DNA of 59,633 nt from Cytidiella melzeri (GCA_022592445.1 JABYQR010000285.1:1-59633), one strand, 5' to 3'; positions 11,871-23,856 are shown, numbered from the stretch's first letter. Program-made: numbers and translations. The notes: generated by a model from the letters alone, not told the origin.

Positions 11871-14190
11871 CTAGTTGGTATACTTGCTCCGCGCCCGAAT
11901 CCTCGCACCGTATTTATACCTGTCAGAAAAAGCAAACCCCACAGCATGAGCAAACCTACTCCAAACAAAGCGGGGGATCAAAACAGAAACTCACAGGATG
12001 ACTGGGAACGGCAACATCAACACTGCCACACCTCCGAGGATACTACACGCCGGACCGACACCGAGGTTATGAAAAAACGCGGTACTAAACACGGGAAAGG
12101 CGGCGCCGACGGTGGATCGGAAGAGGTCGTTTCCCGCGAGGACCGACGCGACGTATCGTGGGTAACAGTCCGGGAGATAACTAAAAAACAACACCCACCA
12201 CACAAAACCAATCCATATAAGTTTTTAAAGAAAGAAGGAGAAGAAGGTTACGGTAAAGACTTACTTGAGTCCAGCTTGGAATAGCAAAAAAGTCCCGCTG
12301 GAGAAGAGAGCGGAGGCGATGATGGGGACGATCCAGGGTATACTCGGTGAGGACGTCCACCCGAACATGAAGAGCGAGATGGGCAGGAGGACGCCTCCGA
12401 CGATCGCCACCGGGAGCCGTTCTTCTGGTACGAAATCTGCAGTAGTGGTGTGAGTCCTTGGTCTGCCACGGGTGGGGGAAGTCGGTGCTTACTTTCTACA
12501 CCATTGTTAAACTTTGGCTTGAGGATTCGGACGGCGTAGACGATGAAGAAGGCGTATGTGATGACTACACCGACGAAAAGACCCTAATAAAAAAAGATTT
12601 GTGTGAATGAGAGTTTTGAACGTACGCGTGCAACGAGAGGAACGCGTACCAAAAACGCTAGACCGTTCTCTGCCAGGTTGAACCCATGCATCTCCACGAA
12701 CACAACGTTGAACGACTCGATGAAGATGTACAAGATACCTATCAGAACGAACGCAAAAATCATGTTGAAGAGTCGTCCTTCGATGTGAATAATGATAGCG
12801 GACGCACCATATACCAATGCGATATAGACGTTCCAGAACGCCACGATGGGCTCAGTAAACCCGAGCACAAAAGGCCTTACGATCGTCATCTGGACAATCT
12901 CACCCATCGTCATGTTCTCGCCTTCAATCTCGCCCATGGACTTGAACCGCGAATCGCCGGTGAGAGCGCGAATACGCACAGCTCGGCGGTACAACAGCCT
13001 AAAATAATATCAAAAATGTAAGCCACAATGGTCTCGTGACAGATTCACTCCATCACCGATACTGACGCTTGAGAGCTTGTCTCCGGAAGGAAAAAAGCCA
13101 AAAACACAAACGACGCTCCAGAGAGCCACATGAGGATCCAAATCGTCCACGTCCATCCCTCGGCTTGAACCGCAAACCCACCGACGACAGGACCGAGCAC
13201 AGGACCCGCCACCGCCGCAAGACCCCACAACCCAATCACAACCGCCCTCCATTCGTCCGTCCACATGTCCACCAAACTCGCCCCACCCGTCGCCAAAGCT
13301 GGACTACCGACAAACCCCGCTAGGAACCGCAGGGGAAGCAACGCGCCCAAGTTTTTAGACAAGGCGGTGGGGATTTGGAGGAGGACAAAGATGAGGAGGG
13401 AGACGATGTACACTGACGTTCTGCCGAACTGGGGAATCTCGGAGAGAGGGGAGAGGAACATGGGACCGGTGCCGTACCCGAGGACGAAGAGCGTTATACC
13501 GAGCGAGGCAGCTACGGTCGAGATTCCAAACTTTTCTGAAATGTCGGGTATCCCAGGTGCGTAGATCGCAGAGCCGATGTAGATGCTGAACGTCAAGAGG
13601 CAGATGTCGAACGTGACAAAACAGCGTTTCGCTAGAGACCACTGTGAGGAAAGAACGCTTGTTTAGCACCGGTGAAAAAAGATTTGGGATGGTTTTTGGG
13701 AACATACGTTTCTCGGATTCTCAGGGTCGGTTGTTGAATACCAGTCGACGATGTATGGATTCGATTGCGTCTCTTCTACCTCTCGTTGCTGAATCTGAGA
13801 GATATCGCCCTTCTCTTTATCGGCAGCCATTGGTCCCACAGTTTGTTTCGTTCTGGCAGCGTCCACATCGCTGCTTGCGTCACTAGAATCTCGGGGCCTC
13901 TCGTCAACCTGAACCTTCGCTCGTGCTTTCTCATCCCCAAACTTCTGCTCACTCCCACTCGCTCTCTGTTTATCGTTCCCCTCGTAATTGCGCGCCGCCA
14001 AAGTCGACGCGTCCGAATTCGAGCTCGTGTCACTGGCAGAGTTTGAATTTCTACCCGCGTTGGCGTGCTTTGCGTACTTTTCGGGTAGCACGTAGTCTGG
14101 CTGCTCTTCTGCGTAGCGGAACCTTCGTCGACCGGAAGCGTAGTAGATGAGCTGGCCAACGAACGATTCTCCTATGACGTCGCAGCCCAT
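11871..14190 (-). CDS. MFS transporter, DHA1 (drug/polyamine:H+ antiporter) family
   Basis: Eight exons (complement of 11871-11919, 11995-12180, 12265-12436, 12493-12583, 12650-12738, 12808-12998, 13067-13641, 13708-14190) join in phase into 611 aa. A long hydrophilic N-terminus of about 165 aa precedes 12 expected transmembrane helices. After helix 1 (TFSIYIGSAIYAPG) come the A-loop region (PQFGRTSVYIVSLLIFVLLQ) and the antiporter motif C (GPVLGPVVGG). The central loop has PETSS and RRAVRIRALTG, typical of fungal polyamine/multidrug DHA1 carriers. The C-terminus YKYGARIRARSKY lies on a 49-nt last exon. The 69-nt intron at 12,739-12,807 has no stop and keeps frame, so it is easily missed. Expected at the plasma membrane exporting toxic compounds; substrate unknown. 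Confidence 0.9.
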
Positions 14191-15418
14191 AGCGAGTCTG
14201 TGGCAGCAAGTCTAGGGAGGGTGGGTGAGGGGGGTGGAGAGAGAGAGAGATAAGAGATGTAGCGCAGCAAGGTATGAAGGAGATGACAATCCCTCCACTG
14301 GGCAAAACGGTGGCTGACGATATATATTCCTAGCATTTCGGATGACTAAACCGTCGACGCGCGGGACGATGTAATATGGCTAGCGACGGTCAGCCGTGCC
14401 ATGCCCGTCGGATTTTGACCCACATTGTTTTATTTGCAGCGAAAAGTCTGTAAGCACGGCGAACAAATGTCAAAACCCAAAACTTGGCGAGTCACTGCGT
14501 GCGTGTGGGTTTGTTTACCATGACGTAGTAGTATGTAGTATGTAGCCGTCGATCGAGAGCGGAAAGGACAATCCTATTCCTTATTTTCCTGAAATAGTCC
14601 CTTCCGCATTTGCCAGACTGATATTCTGATTAATCATCCAAAACTGCTTATACGTGAGCCTTTGCGTTGGAGTCGATTCAAGTACTCACCGTCCAGTCAC
14701 TTCCTAATAGTAAAGGAGCCTTGACCGAGTTTGAAGAGACACGGACGGCTTGAAAAGGCAGGCTTTCAACTTGAATTGCCTGGCAACGCCACAAACAAAC
14801 AAACCGAACCTCAGGATTCAGAAAAAAGCTTGCACGAGAGCTAAAGGTTACCAGTAGAGATCACGGTCAGTGAATGTTCAACGTTCAACCTTAGTACACC
14901 TACACATCATGATGTTGACACACCAGTTGGATGTCATCGTCGCCGTTCACTGCGAACCAAAGCTGGCTTGCTATGAATCGTCGTGTGTTCTCTGCGTATA
15001 CGTATTCCTTCGTAGAATACGAAGCCTTGTCTATGAGATACAGATACATCATATCAAAGAATGGCTGGAATAGTCCGATCTTTCGTAGACGCCTCCGAGT
15101 CAGTGGTACCACATTCTTGACTGAAAGACAAATTTACTGCTGTCGTTTGCAATTGCTAAACGACGCGTTTCATTAATTGATATTTCTTGGCCTCGGATGA
15201 TAATAACGAAATCGGCGGGTTCACTGTTCACCCTCAAAACGTACAGTACACACCCAACAACCAACGAACGAACGTGATAAATACAATCCCAACATACATA
15301 CATACATACATACATACATCTCCACCACAAATCACAAATCACAAATCACCAATAAAATAAAATAAAGAACCATCCCAATAAACCCCCCTTTCCCCACCCC
15401 CCCCCAACCCACCCGAGC
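14191..15418. other. Intergenic: MFS promoter and receptor 3' flank
   Basis: Contains a TATA-like ATATATATTC near 14,317-14,328, about 130 bp upstream of the MFS start on the minus strand, and AT-rich simple sequence next to the receptor stop. No gene seen. Confidence 0.5.
15293..15319. repeat. CATA tetranucleotide microsatellite
   Basis: Nearly seven perfect copies of CATA, about 100 bp 3' of the receptor stop codon. Confidence 0.9.
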
Positions 15419-17936
15419 TCAAATCTGCTTCCTAAACCTCACCCGCTCCCTCAACTCGACTTCATACCTCGACGGCTGCCCACCCCTCTCCCTCTCCTCC
15501 TCAATCCTCAGCGCCACGTTCTGAAACGGCCTTTCGAAATCCCCACCCCAAAACTCTCGTCGTCCGAGTCTCCCACCACCCCCACCATCTCCTGCTCCTG
15601 ATCCTCTCACGCCCACGACACCCACACCAACGCCGACACCGACGCCCTTGGTGATACTACTCCCACTACCCGCAACACTCTCCTCATCCCCCAACATCGT
15701 CTTCCCCATAGGAACGTACAATTCCGATTCTTCCAACACTCTCCCACCTCCTCCACCAACTCCTGCTCCTGCTCCTGCTGCTCTGCTTTCCTCACCCCCA
15801 TCATGACATTCCTCCGGGGGAGACTTGACAGTATCCAACTCGAACGAAACGAACACAGGTTCTCCGAGTCGAGCCAAACCACCACCACTGTCGTCATTAT
15901 CGCCATCATCGTTGGTGTCGTTCCATAATGAGAAGCGACGTTGATTGTTATTTTTGTAGTTGTTGTTGGGGCTGGGGCTTTTGGACTCGAAAGGGTGGCT
16001 GTCAATGTCAAGGAGGAAAGGGCGTCCGAGGATGTGTGATATGAACGCTCTCGAAGCTCGAAGTAGAGCCTTTTCCAGAGAGAAAAAACCCGAATCCAAA
16101 AAAAAAAAAAAAATCGAGTGAGATTGAGTTGTGTTGGAGGATCAGAGTCAAAAAAGCCGCTGGATCTTTAAGAAAAAAGATACTGACCGGATCGGTGATT
16201 GCAAGTAGAGCATAAACAACCGCACGTCCCCCATAAAGAAAGTCGCCTGTCATAAGTAATAGGTTTAATAGGTTAGCAAATTATCACCCCCTAGGACGAC
16301 GCGCAATCCAAATCTTTCGATGACACGTACTGAGGAGAAGAACGTTGTAATCCTAAAATAAAAAATTGTAACAATGGTCAAGATCACGGATCACGGGAGA
16401 TTTGAACGTACAGTCTTGGTATGTACACCGTCGGTGACGGTCGCGTGTATCACACACATGATACTGGTAAGGTTGATGATGCACGATGTCATCGGATACA
16501 AGCCTAACATAACGTTGCATTTGTAAGTTTCATCCTCAAAAACAAAACAACAAAACAACAAAACCACAAGGGAATGATCTCGTCGCGCACCTATACGAAA
16601 GATGACACCCCTGTACGCGTTCGCGTGATCGACAGGTTTCAAAAACCTCGAAGCGACAGAAGCAGTCGATCCTGACCGGACGTGCGTCGTCGTCGAACGC
16701 GCGGCAGAGTTCATAGACGAAAGACCGAGTTGGCGGCGACGAGACTTTAAAAAAAAAGGGACGTCAGATCGCAAACGTTGGTAGGTAGAGCAAATTTTGC
16801 CGCGGTGAGAAAAAAAAAACTCACTTGGTGCCTCAACATATGAACGATCACCGCGATAGAAACGACTACTTCTCCAATGACTGTTAACCCTGTCCACAAG
16901 AGTTGCGTGCCTATCTGTCAACTAAGTCAACACCGTGACAACATCTCCAATGACAGAGAGCACAAGCGCGCGAACACACCTGCCAAGCTAATCTCTGAGA
17001 TCGATTGTCGTTTGTGTACCAACAATCTTGTACCAAAGGGTCCCATCTTCAGAAAAACCAAATCCAAAAACCCAAAAAAAGTCAGACAATCGATACCGAA
17101 GAAGAAAGACACTGTGACGTTTAGTACCCACCCGTATTGTTTGGCGGCGTAAGGCGGGACTGTGATGGCGAGAGCTAACAGGGCTGCTCCCACGATGTAA
17201 TACTTTTCCATCTTTTGCCCGTTGACGTGGTGCACGACTACCAACCTAAAACGCAATTTTTTTAAAAAAATTTTGCTTCTTCTTCAGCTTTTCGCACTCC
17301 ACAGAAAAACAGAAGGAGTTGGGGTTGAAGGTTACTTACTGGAGGTTGAGTGCGATAGCAAAAAGAAGCATACAAGACCATTCGAGCGTCAACTAGTAGA
17401 AAATGAGATGGTTGTTCCATAAATCCCTCCCGTTCGATGCCATGAAAAAATCAACGTGTGCACATTGCACTTACCACTTACCTGGAGGACGAATATCGAA
17501 AATCCACATAGAAAACCTGGGCCGGTCAACGAGCCTCCTACGGCGCTGAAAATCCCAAAGAACATGCTGCGTGCATAAAACCTCTCATAAGTATATGGTG
17601 CACTCAAACTCAAATCCCACCACTGGGCCGAGGGCCGAATATGGAAATGAGCCTGTATGTACGCACTTTGCTATGAGAGCCCACTTGAGCAGCCTGAAGC
17701 TCACGCGATCCAAATGAACACGAGAGGACGGGTGGAGGCTGAACACGAAGATGACGACCAGGACAATGAAACATAGCACCGCTCCCACTGCGGATGTTAC
17801 TGCCCACAGGTGGTTCCTAGTACCGTTGTTGTGATTTATTAGTAGACGCAGGATGGATGAGCGATGGAAACGAAAGTTGTACTGACGAGACGGTAACCAT
17901 ATGATCTGTGAATACGAATCCATTGCTGCCATCCAT
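15419..17936 (-). CDS. Seven-TM receptor, fungal cAMP-receptor-like / Git3-like GPCR
   Basis: Twelve exons (complement of 15419-16069, 16188-16246, 16331-16352, 16412-16503, 16591-16744, 16825-16914, 16980-17046, 17132-17245, 17340-17392, 17482-17566, 17667-17816, 17887-17936) join in phase into 528 aa. Seven hydrophobic segments are seen: about 19-44, 66-80, 86-118, 130-150, 175-200, 256-278 and 294-312. HHVNGQKMEKYYIVG before TM4 and YGW..CWYTN in the following extracellular loop match the cAMP-receptor-like GPCR group of basidiomycetes. The tail (about 313-528) is cytosolic, with Asn/Asp-rich and Gly/Val-rich low complexity. The start ATG at 17,936 has a strong context (TCACCATGG) and lies about 110 bp from a TATA box. 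Ligand unknown; expected to signal through a heterotrimeric G protein. Confidence 0.85.
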
Positions 17937-18046
17937 GGTGACAGAAAGAGGCCTACTGAGGAGGGTATCTTGGGGAGTTGGGGGATCTGGGCTAGCAGTA
18001 CATGGGAGGGTGGGTCCTCGGCTAAAAGGAACGGTGAGTGTGTGTT

Positions 18047-18054
18047 CTATATAG
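18047..18054 (-). promoter_or_regulatory. TATA box of the receptor gene
   Basis: CTATATAG, read on the minus strand, lies 111-118 bp upstream of the ATG at 17,936. An upstream in-frame ATG at 18,146 lies 5' of this box, which supports the downstream start. Confidence 0.5.
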
Positions 18055-18657
18055 CCACCGCCGCTGTGGAGAAAAAAGATGGGGTAGGAGATAGTAGCAG
18101 CGACACATTTTTGGGTTTTGAGACAAAGCGGTGTAGTATGCTGCACTGGTATGCCGAAAGTGGAAGTGCCGACGAACGGGAGCGCGGCATTGTCCGAGGT
18201 TGGCCATTATTTTTCAAGAACCCTCCCGTGCAGCTCCACCTATGTACGCATTCGACGGAGCAGAGCGTGCGCCGAGCAGCGAGGGTTCATCATAACATCT
18301 TGTGTGTTCAAGCTGCGCAGTATACTCGCCTGTCGACAGATTGAAGCGCAATCTGTAGCTCAATCTAGACATGAAGTGTGTTCGTGGTGTGATATCTATG
18401 ACCATAGACCCCCCATTGCGACCAGAGTGCAGTGTTGTCCTTTCGAGCGTGGGGCCAACCTTGAAGGAGATGAGCGGAAGCAACTAGCAATGCAAGCAAT
18501 TAGCATCAGATCTAGAAAGAAGATTGAGGGTGGGCGCAGCTTACCTTTCCACCGCATTACGCGTACTGCTGACAATCAACGCAAGCTAGACTAATGGACC
18601 CTTCAGAGTAATTTATGTTGACAGAGAATTAACTCACTAGCATGCAGTACGCATTAA
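18055..18657. other. Intergenic region left of the CACTA element
   Basis: Open frames on both strands overlap one another without recognisable motifs. No gene supported. The last three bases (18,658-18,660, TCA) are the target duplication of the CACTA insertion. Confidence 0.45.
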
Positions 18658-18660
18658 TCA

Positions 18661-18717
18661 CACTGCACATCAGGGTCGATTATTATTGAAAGATAGGCGC
18701 TGAATATATGAGATATT
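18661..18717 (+). repeat. Left terminal inverted repeat of CACTA element
   Basis: 57 bp identical to the reverse complement of 37,148-37,204; similarity continues more weakly for about 12 bp. Just inside (about 18,750-18,805) is an imperfect palindrome around GACAATGATAT and ATATCATTGTC, probably a subterminal hairpin. Confidence 0.9.
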
Positions 18718-18836
18718 GTTCACATATTCTTTACATGCGCTCGAAGAACATGACAATGATATATGCTTATAAAGACCGCATATCATTGTCATATTGCTCG
18801 TATATTTTAAGTTCATGACCAGCGGCCGCCGCCCTA

Positions 18837-18841
18837 TATAG
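18837..18841. other. Copia target-site duplication, left copy
   Basis: TATAG immediately 5' of the left LTR; the same five bases follow the right LTR at 24,035-24,039. Confidence 0.9.
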
Positions 18842-19012
18842 TGTTCGACTATATTAAATTAGACGCTTAACGTACGAGCGCCGTAGTTACCGTATATAAG
18901 ACTTACTCCGGTCAATGCAACGTAACGCACTTTTGATCCCCAACTCCCACTGTGTGATCCCTCTCAGTCTTGCTCTCTCAACACTTTCCTCTACTTTCAT
19001 AGCCTTCTAACA
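18842..19012 (+). repeat. Copia 5' LTR
   Basis: 171 bp starting TGTTCGACTATATT and ending CTTCTAACA, with a TATA-like GTATATAAG near 18,891 that would drive the genomic RNA. Confidence 0.95.
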
Positions 19013-19024
19013 GGTTATGAGCCC
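19013..19024 (+). promoter_or_regulatory. Copia primer-binding site (half-tRNA type)
   Basis: GGTTATGAGCCC directly follows the 5' LTR. It is complementary to the anticodon stem-loop of an initiator tRNA-Met (GGGCTCATAACC), not to a tRNA 3' end. This matches the half-tRNA priming known for Drosophila copia (established knowledge); here it is inferred from the match. Confidence 0.75.
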
Positions 19025-19110
19025 CGGATAAGCTCACTACCTCACTCATATTACTATCTGCACTCACTCTCTGCCCGTTGGTGGTTAAACCGCCGCGTGC
19101 CCACTAGTTG

Positions 19111-22100
19111 ATGAGCTCTGATCCCACTGATCAGCCTCAACCTCGTCGTTCTACGCGCGAACGAAAACAAACCGACTTTCTTCGAGGCACTATCCCTCGT
19201 ACCACTCGCAGGAGACGTACCCCGGTCTTCACTCCTACTCCTACTCCTCCTCCTGCTCCTACTCCTCCTCATCAACCTCAAATGTCTTCCGCTTCTCGCG
19301 CTGGTACCCCAGGTCCTGCACCTTCTGCTGCACCTTCCGACCACACTCCCAACGTCGCTTCTACCTCTGCCGCCGTCGACCATCCCACTGCCCGCATCAC
19401 GGCATCACGACGAGTCTCAGCACCACCCTCTGATCGCCGTCGCACTCCTTTCGACACACTCCGCGACGACTTCGCCCGTCGTCACACTAACAAGGACGAT
19501 AGCGACGATCCTATGGACGACGACGAGGCGCACGAAAGGCGAAGGGGCAAACTGCCCAGAGCTCATCGTGCGCCGTCCCCCTCGCCATCTGGCCCCACTG
19601 ACTCTGCGCGAGCAGTGTCGTCCCTCCTTTCCGTGCCTCCAAAGCACGATGTGGAGTATACTATGTCGCTTAGCGACGTCCACAAAGCCTTCGCAGACGT
19701 TGGCAAACTCACAGGTCCCGATACCTGGCCGATGTGGAAATTCCGCGTCGATACTGCGATGTCGACCATCGTCGACTTCTACAGCTACAGGGGTGGTCTG
19801 ACCATTCCTCAAGAGGTCCAACGGGCCGTCTTCAACGTCCTGGCCGGACACATCGCAGACTCTGTGATGGCGAACTATCTCAACGAGACCGCGCCTCACA
19901 GACTCATGGAGAAACTCTCCGAACATTTCGAACCGACTTCTACTATGTCGGACGCAAACGAAATTTTCCAACTCTTCTCCCTCCGCCGCCCTGTCCACGA
20001 AATGGATAAACTCCTTGATGATGCACACAACCTATACTCGAAGATTTTGTCTAAGGGTATTGAGTTCCCCCAACACATCTTCTACTCCGCCCTCGTCGGC
20101 ATCATCCCTCCCGCCTATGCGCATACTCGCGCTAGCTACGAGGCTGGCGTGCGTTCTCGTACTCCTGCGGGCGAGAAGTACGACTACAACCCCATCTCCC
20201 TGAGCGTCGAGCTACGCCGCGACTTCCATAGCTGGCGACTCGCTCACCCACTTGACCGCTCTCGGTCCAAGGGTTCGTCAACCCTCGTCCCTCGTGACAG
20301 GCCCGCTGGTGGTTCATCCGCCGCGTCGCCAGCAGTCGACAAACGTGTCGAACGTCCGGCGAAAGCCACTTCCTCCGCTCGTGCGGCCGCCGCTCCTTAC
20401 TCTAAGGAGAAGTCCGTCCGTGACACTTCGAAGATGAAGTGTTACAACTGCAACGAGACAGGCCACACAACGCCTACTTGCCCTTCGCCCTGGACGGAGA
20501 AGTCCAAGGAGGCGATGAAGAGGAAGGGTATCACTCGGAAGTCTGTTGCTGCTGGTGCCAAGGGCAAAGCTGCCACTGCTGCCGCTGCTGTTGTTACTCC
20601 CGCTGTTGCTGGTCCGTCGACAACTACTCCTCGTCGCAACCAGAGCGCGTGGGTGTCGGCTCTCTCTGAGTCTGACGTCACTATGCACGTAAGTACTTCG
20701 CTTACTACTACTACTTTTCCTACTCTACTTCCGCTGTATGCGACTTCGTCAATAGACGAGTCGGTACATATTCTTGATACTGGCGCGACTATACACTGTA
20801 CGCCGTATCGAGACTTACTTTTCAATGTCCACTCCGTACCAACTATCGTACTGACTGTTGCCAACTCAGAACAACTAGTTTTGAAACTCGCTGGTGACAT
20901 GGTACTCGAGGTGGAACAGGAAAGTGGTAAGCTTACTGAACTCCTGCTAAAGAACGTCTACTTCAACTCAACCCTACCTTTTACTTTAATCAGCGTTGGA
21001 AAATTGGACTCTGATTATCGTTTTACTTTTTATCACAATCTTTGTACTATATACGACTCGAACTCGACTTGTGTGGCTGTTGTTAGAAAATCAAATGATT
21101 TATACACGCTATCATCAACTCGAGTGACTTCTTTAGCAAGCGTGCATAGAACTGGCATTACTTTACTTGAACTACATAAAAAACTCGGTCATCTCAGTTA
21201 CTTCATGATCAAGAAACTACTTCAAACTTCGTCAATCATTACTGATCATATAACTGACCATACTGAAACTCCGTGCGAGGATTGTTTACTTAACAATATC
21301 CATCGCAATACTGTACCCAAACTTCGTTCTTCATCGTTAGCTGAAGCTTTCGGAGATCACTTCCATATCGACATCTTTGGGCCTCTACCCACAGCGTCGA
21401 TTACTGGTAAACACAAATACTGGTTGACTATCGTCGACGATGCTACTAGATGGTTAGTACTTGCACCACTAGTTACTAAAGATGATGCCTATACTCAATG
21501 GGTCATTTTCTCTACTGAACTGTTGACGCAATATGGTATTCGTGTCAAGATACTTCAAGCCGATAACGACGGTGTCTTTACCAGTAAAGCTATGACCGCT
21601 TACTTAAAAACTCAAGGAACTATACTACGTCTTACTGTACATGATACTCCTCAGCAAAATGGTGTTGCTGAGCGTGTACATCAAACTATTATGAACTTGA
21701 TTCGAGTAAACCTGCATACTGCATCCTTACCAAATCGACTATGGTGGTACGCTGCATTATACGCGATGTATGTGTACAATCGTTCTCCTCGTACTATACT
21801 TAACTACAAAACTCCTTACTTTAAGCGATATGGCACAGACGCTAACCTTGATGGACTTCAAGTCTTTGGTCAGCCGTGCATCGTATACGACGAATATCGC
21901 ACAAACAAACTAGCATCTAAGGGTAAAAGGGGAGTCTGGATAGGCTTCGCTGAACACTCTAAAGGTCACTACGTTTACTTCGGACAACGTGTTGGAGTTG
22001 AACGTAACTTGCAATTCGTTGACTCTACGATACGAATTGAAGGGGAGAAAGAACCAAATGTCGAAAAACTTACCACTGAAAAACAACTTGAACTTGAGGA

Positions 22101-23856
22101 CAACCCTCACATAGAACCAATGGAAATCGACGAGCCTGACCCTACTGGTCCAAGGCGTTCCAACAGAACTCCTCAACTATCGCGTAAAGCTCGTGGCCTA
22201 AACTACGACGAAGTAGACACTAATATTGCTTTCTACTTAACTGAGTTTAACGCTTACTATGCTGAGGACGTCGGTGACCCTGTCACTTTCAAAGATGTAC
22301 TCAATCACCCTCTCAAAGACGATTGGTTTAAGTCTATGAAACTTGAGGTTGATACACTAGAACAACTCGGCACTTGGGAATACTGTATCCCGCCGCCAAA
22401 TGCCAACATTACTGGTTCTCGCTTCGTCTACAAGACCAAGTATGAACATGGCAAAGTTACTAAACTCAAGTCAAGACTTGTTGCGCAAGGATACTCTCAG
22501 CGCAATGGTATTGATTACTATGCAAACGACTTGTTCGCTCCAGTCGCGCGCATGAGTTCTATGCGACTCATACTTACACTTGCGGCTTCACTACACTTCG
22601 AGATTAACCAACTCGATGTTAAGTCCGCTTACTTATACGGTAAGATTAACGATGATGAAGATCTTTATCTTCGTCCGCCGCCTGGCGACTTATTGCCCAA
22701 CTTGCCTAAGGGCTGGGTTCTTAAACTACGCAAAACTATCTATGGCCTTAAACAAGCCGGACGTCGCTGGTACAAGGTACTATGCGATATACTTTTCCAA
22801 CTTGGACTCAAGCGTTCAGACTACGATAACGCTGTCTTCTACCTTTACAGGGGAGAAAAACTAATACTTATACTCGCTGTTCATGTCGACGATATTACTC
22901 TCTGTACTATCACTTCTGTCGTCGCTGAACAATTTGAGATAGCACTTAGACAACATGTCGAGGTAACAAACGGTGGTACTATCCACTGGATGCTTGGCAT
23001 GGAGATCGATTACGACAAAGCCTCTGGTGTTATCAAGCTTCGTCAACGCGATTATATCCAAACTATACTTAAACGAAACAACTTTGACCACGATCATACA
23101 CGCCGTACGCCTATGATACACGAGCACAACTTAGCCCCCCGTGACTCGAAAGAACCTCGTCAGGACGCTGACGCTATTAAACAATACATGTCTTTAGTCG
23201 GTGGTTTACGATACGTCGCTGACTGTACTCGACCAGACGTTGCATACTGCACTGGTCAACTTGCACGATACTTAGCTGACCCTTCTAAGGAACACTTCGC
23301 TGCAGCTAAACAGTGTTACCTATACTTGAAGGGAACGTGCGATTACTGGCTTGTCCTAGGAAACCAAGCAACTACTACTAATACTTCACTTGTCGGATAC
23401 GCTGATTCTGACGGTATGACTACATACGGCAATAAACCAATAATGGGCTACACCTTCACATACAATGACTCGCTTATCTCTTGGTCAAGTAAGCGTGGTT
23501 CACTAGTAACACTATCGGTCACCGAAGCCGAATTATATGCCTTAGCACATGCGTCAACTGAGGCTATATATCTAAAAGCACTCATTGACGAACTACTTAA
23601 CTTTACTATGGATCCTGTCAAAATGTATACTGACAGTGCATCAACTATTGCCATTGTTAGCTCACCTGACGAGCAACATTCGCAACGAACTAAACACTTC
23701 GAAATTCGTAAGAATTTCATCAGCGATCGTGTACTCAAGAAGTATATAACTATTCATCACATATCTTCTAACGATCAACGTGCTGATACACTTACTAAAG
23801 CACTACCTCTCGAAAAACTCAAGCACTTCAATGAACTACTTCATATTCGTGCTTGA
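19111..23856 (+). CDS. Copia gag-pol polyprotein
   Basis: 1,581 aa in one frame. An Arg/Pro/Ser-rich N-terminus leads into gag with a CCHC zinc knuckle (CYNCNETGHTTPTC, from residue 444). Then come aspartic protease (DTGA at 556), the integrase zinc region (HKKLGHLS), and integrase core residues D754, D818 and E854 (DD35E spacing). Reverse transcriptase has VHVDD with D1260/D1261, and RNase H follows (GYADSDGM and TKHFEIR). The order protease-integrase-RT-RNase H defines Ty1/copia. All catalytic residues are present with no frameshift. I start at ATG 19,111; the TTG codon just before it is not a credible start in a fungal nuclear gene. Confidence 0.97.
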   Translation: MSSDPTDQPQPRRSTRERKQTDFLRGTIPRTTRRRRTPVFTPTPTPPPAPTPPHQPQMSSASRAGTPGPAPSAAPSDHTPNVASTSAAVDHPTARITASRRVSAPPSDRRRTPFDTLRDDFARRHTNKDDSDDPMDDDEAHERRRGKLPRAHRAPSPSPSGPTDSARAVSSLLSVPPKHDVEYTMSLSDVHKAFADVGKLTGPDTWPMWKFRVDTAMSTIVDFYSYRGGLTIPQEVQRAVFNVLAGHIADSVMANYLNETAPHRLMEKLSEHFEPTSTMSDANEIFQLFSLRRPVHEMDKLLDDAHNLYSKILSKGIEFPQHIFYSALVGIIPPAYAHTRASYEAGVRSRTPAGEKYDYNPISLSVELRRDFHSWRLAHPLDRSRSKGSSTLVPRDRPAGGSSAASPAVDKRVERPAKATSSARAAAAPYSKEKSVRDTSKMKCYNCNETGHTTPTCPSPWTEKSKEAMKRKGITRKSVAAGAKGKAATAAAAVVTPAVAGPSTTTPRRNQSAWVSALSESDVTMHVSTSLTTTTFPTLLPLYATSSIDESVHILDTGATIHCTPYRDLLFNVHSVPTIVLTVANSEQLVLKLAGDMVLEVEQESGKLTELLLKNVYFNSTLPFTLISVGKLDSDYRFTFYHNLCTIYDSNSTCVAVVRKSNDLYTLSSTRVTSLASVHRTGITLLELHKKLGHLSYFMIKKLLQTSSIITDHITDHTETPCEDCLLNNIHRNTVPKLRSSSLAEAFGDHFHIDIFGPLPTASITGKHKYWLTIVDDATRWLVLAPLVTKDDAYTQWVIFSTELLTQYGIRVKILQADNDGVFTSKAMTAYLKTQGTILRLTVHDTPQQNGVAERVHQTIMNLIRVNLHTASLPNRLWWYAALYAMYVYNRSPRTILNYKTPYFKRYGTDANLDGLQVFGQPCIVYDEYRTNKLASKGKRGVWIGFAEHSKGHYVYFGQRVGVERNLQFVDSTIRIEGEKEPNVEKLTTEKQLELEDNPHIEPMEIDEPDPTGPRRSNRTPQLSRKARGLNYDEVDTNIAFYLTEFNAYYAEDVGDPVTFKDVLNHPLKDDWFKSMKLEVDTLEQLGTWEYCIPPPNANITGSRFVYKTKYEHGKVTKLKSRLVAQGYSQRNGIDYYANDLFAPVARMSSMRLILTLAASLHFEINQLDVKSAYLYGKINDDEDLYLRPPPGDLLPNLPKGWVLKLRKTIYGLKQAGRRWYKVLCDILFQLGLKRSDYDNAVFYLYRGEKLILILAVHVDDITLCTITSVVAEQFEIALRQHVEVTNGGTIHWMLGMEIDYDKASGVIKLRQRDYIQTILKRNNFDHDHTRRTPMIHEHNLAPRDSKEPRQDADAIKQYMSLVGGLRYVADCTRPDVAYCTGQLARYLADPSKEHFAAAKQCYLYLKGTCDYWLVLGNQATTTNTSLVGYADSDGMTTYGNKPIMGYTFTYNDSLISWSSKRGSLVTLSVTEAELYALAHASTEAIYLKALIDELLNFTMDPVKMYTDSASTIAIVSSPDEQHSQRTKHFEIRKNFISDRVLKKYITIHHISSNDQRADTLTKALPLEKLKHFNELLHIRA

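Noticed and set aside
19108..19110. TTG start giving a copia protein one residue longer
   Set aside because: A fungal nuclear mRNA would start at the ATG at 19,111.
19417..20028. 203-codon frame antisense to copia gag
   Set aside because: Shadow of the GC-rich gag coding strand.
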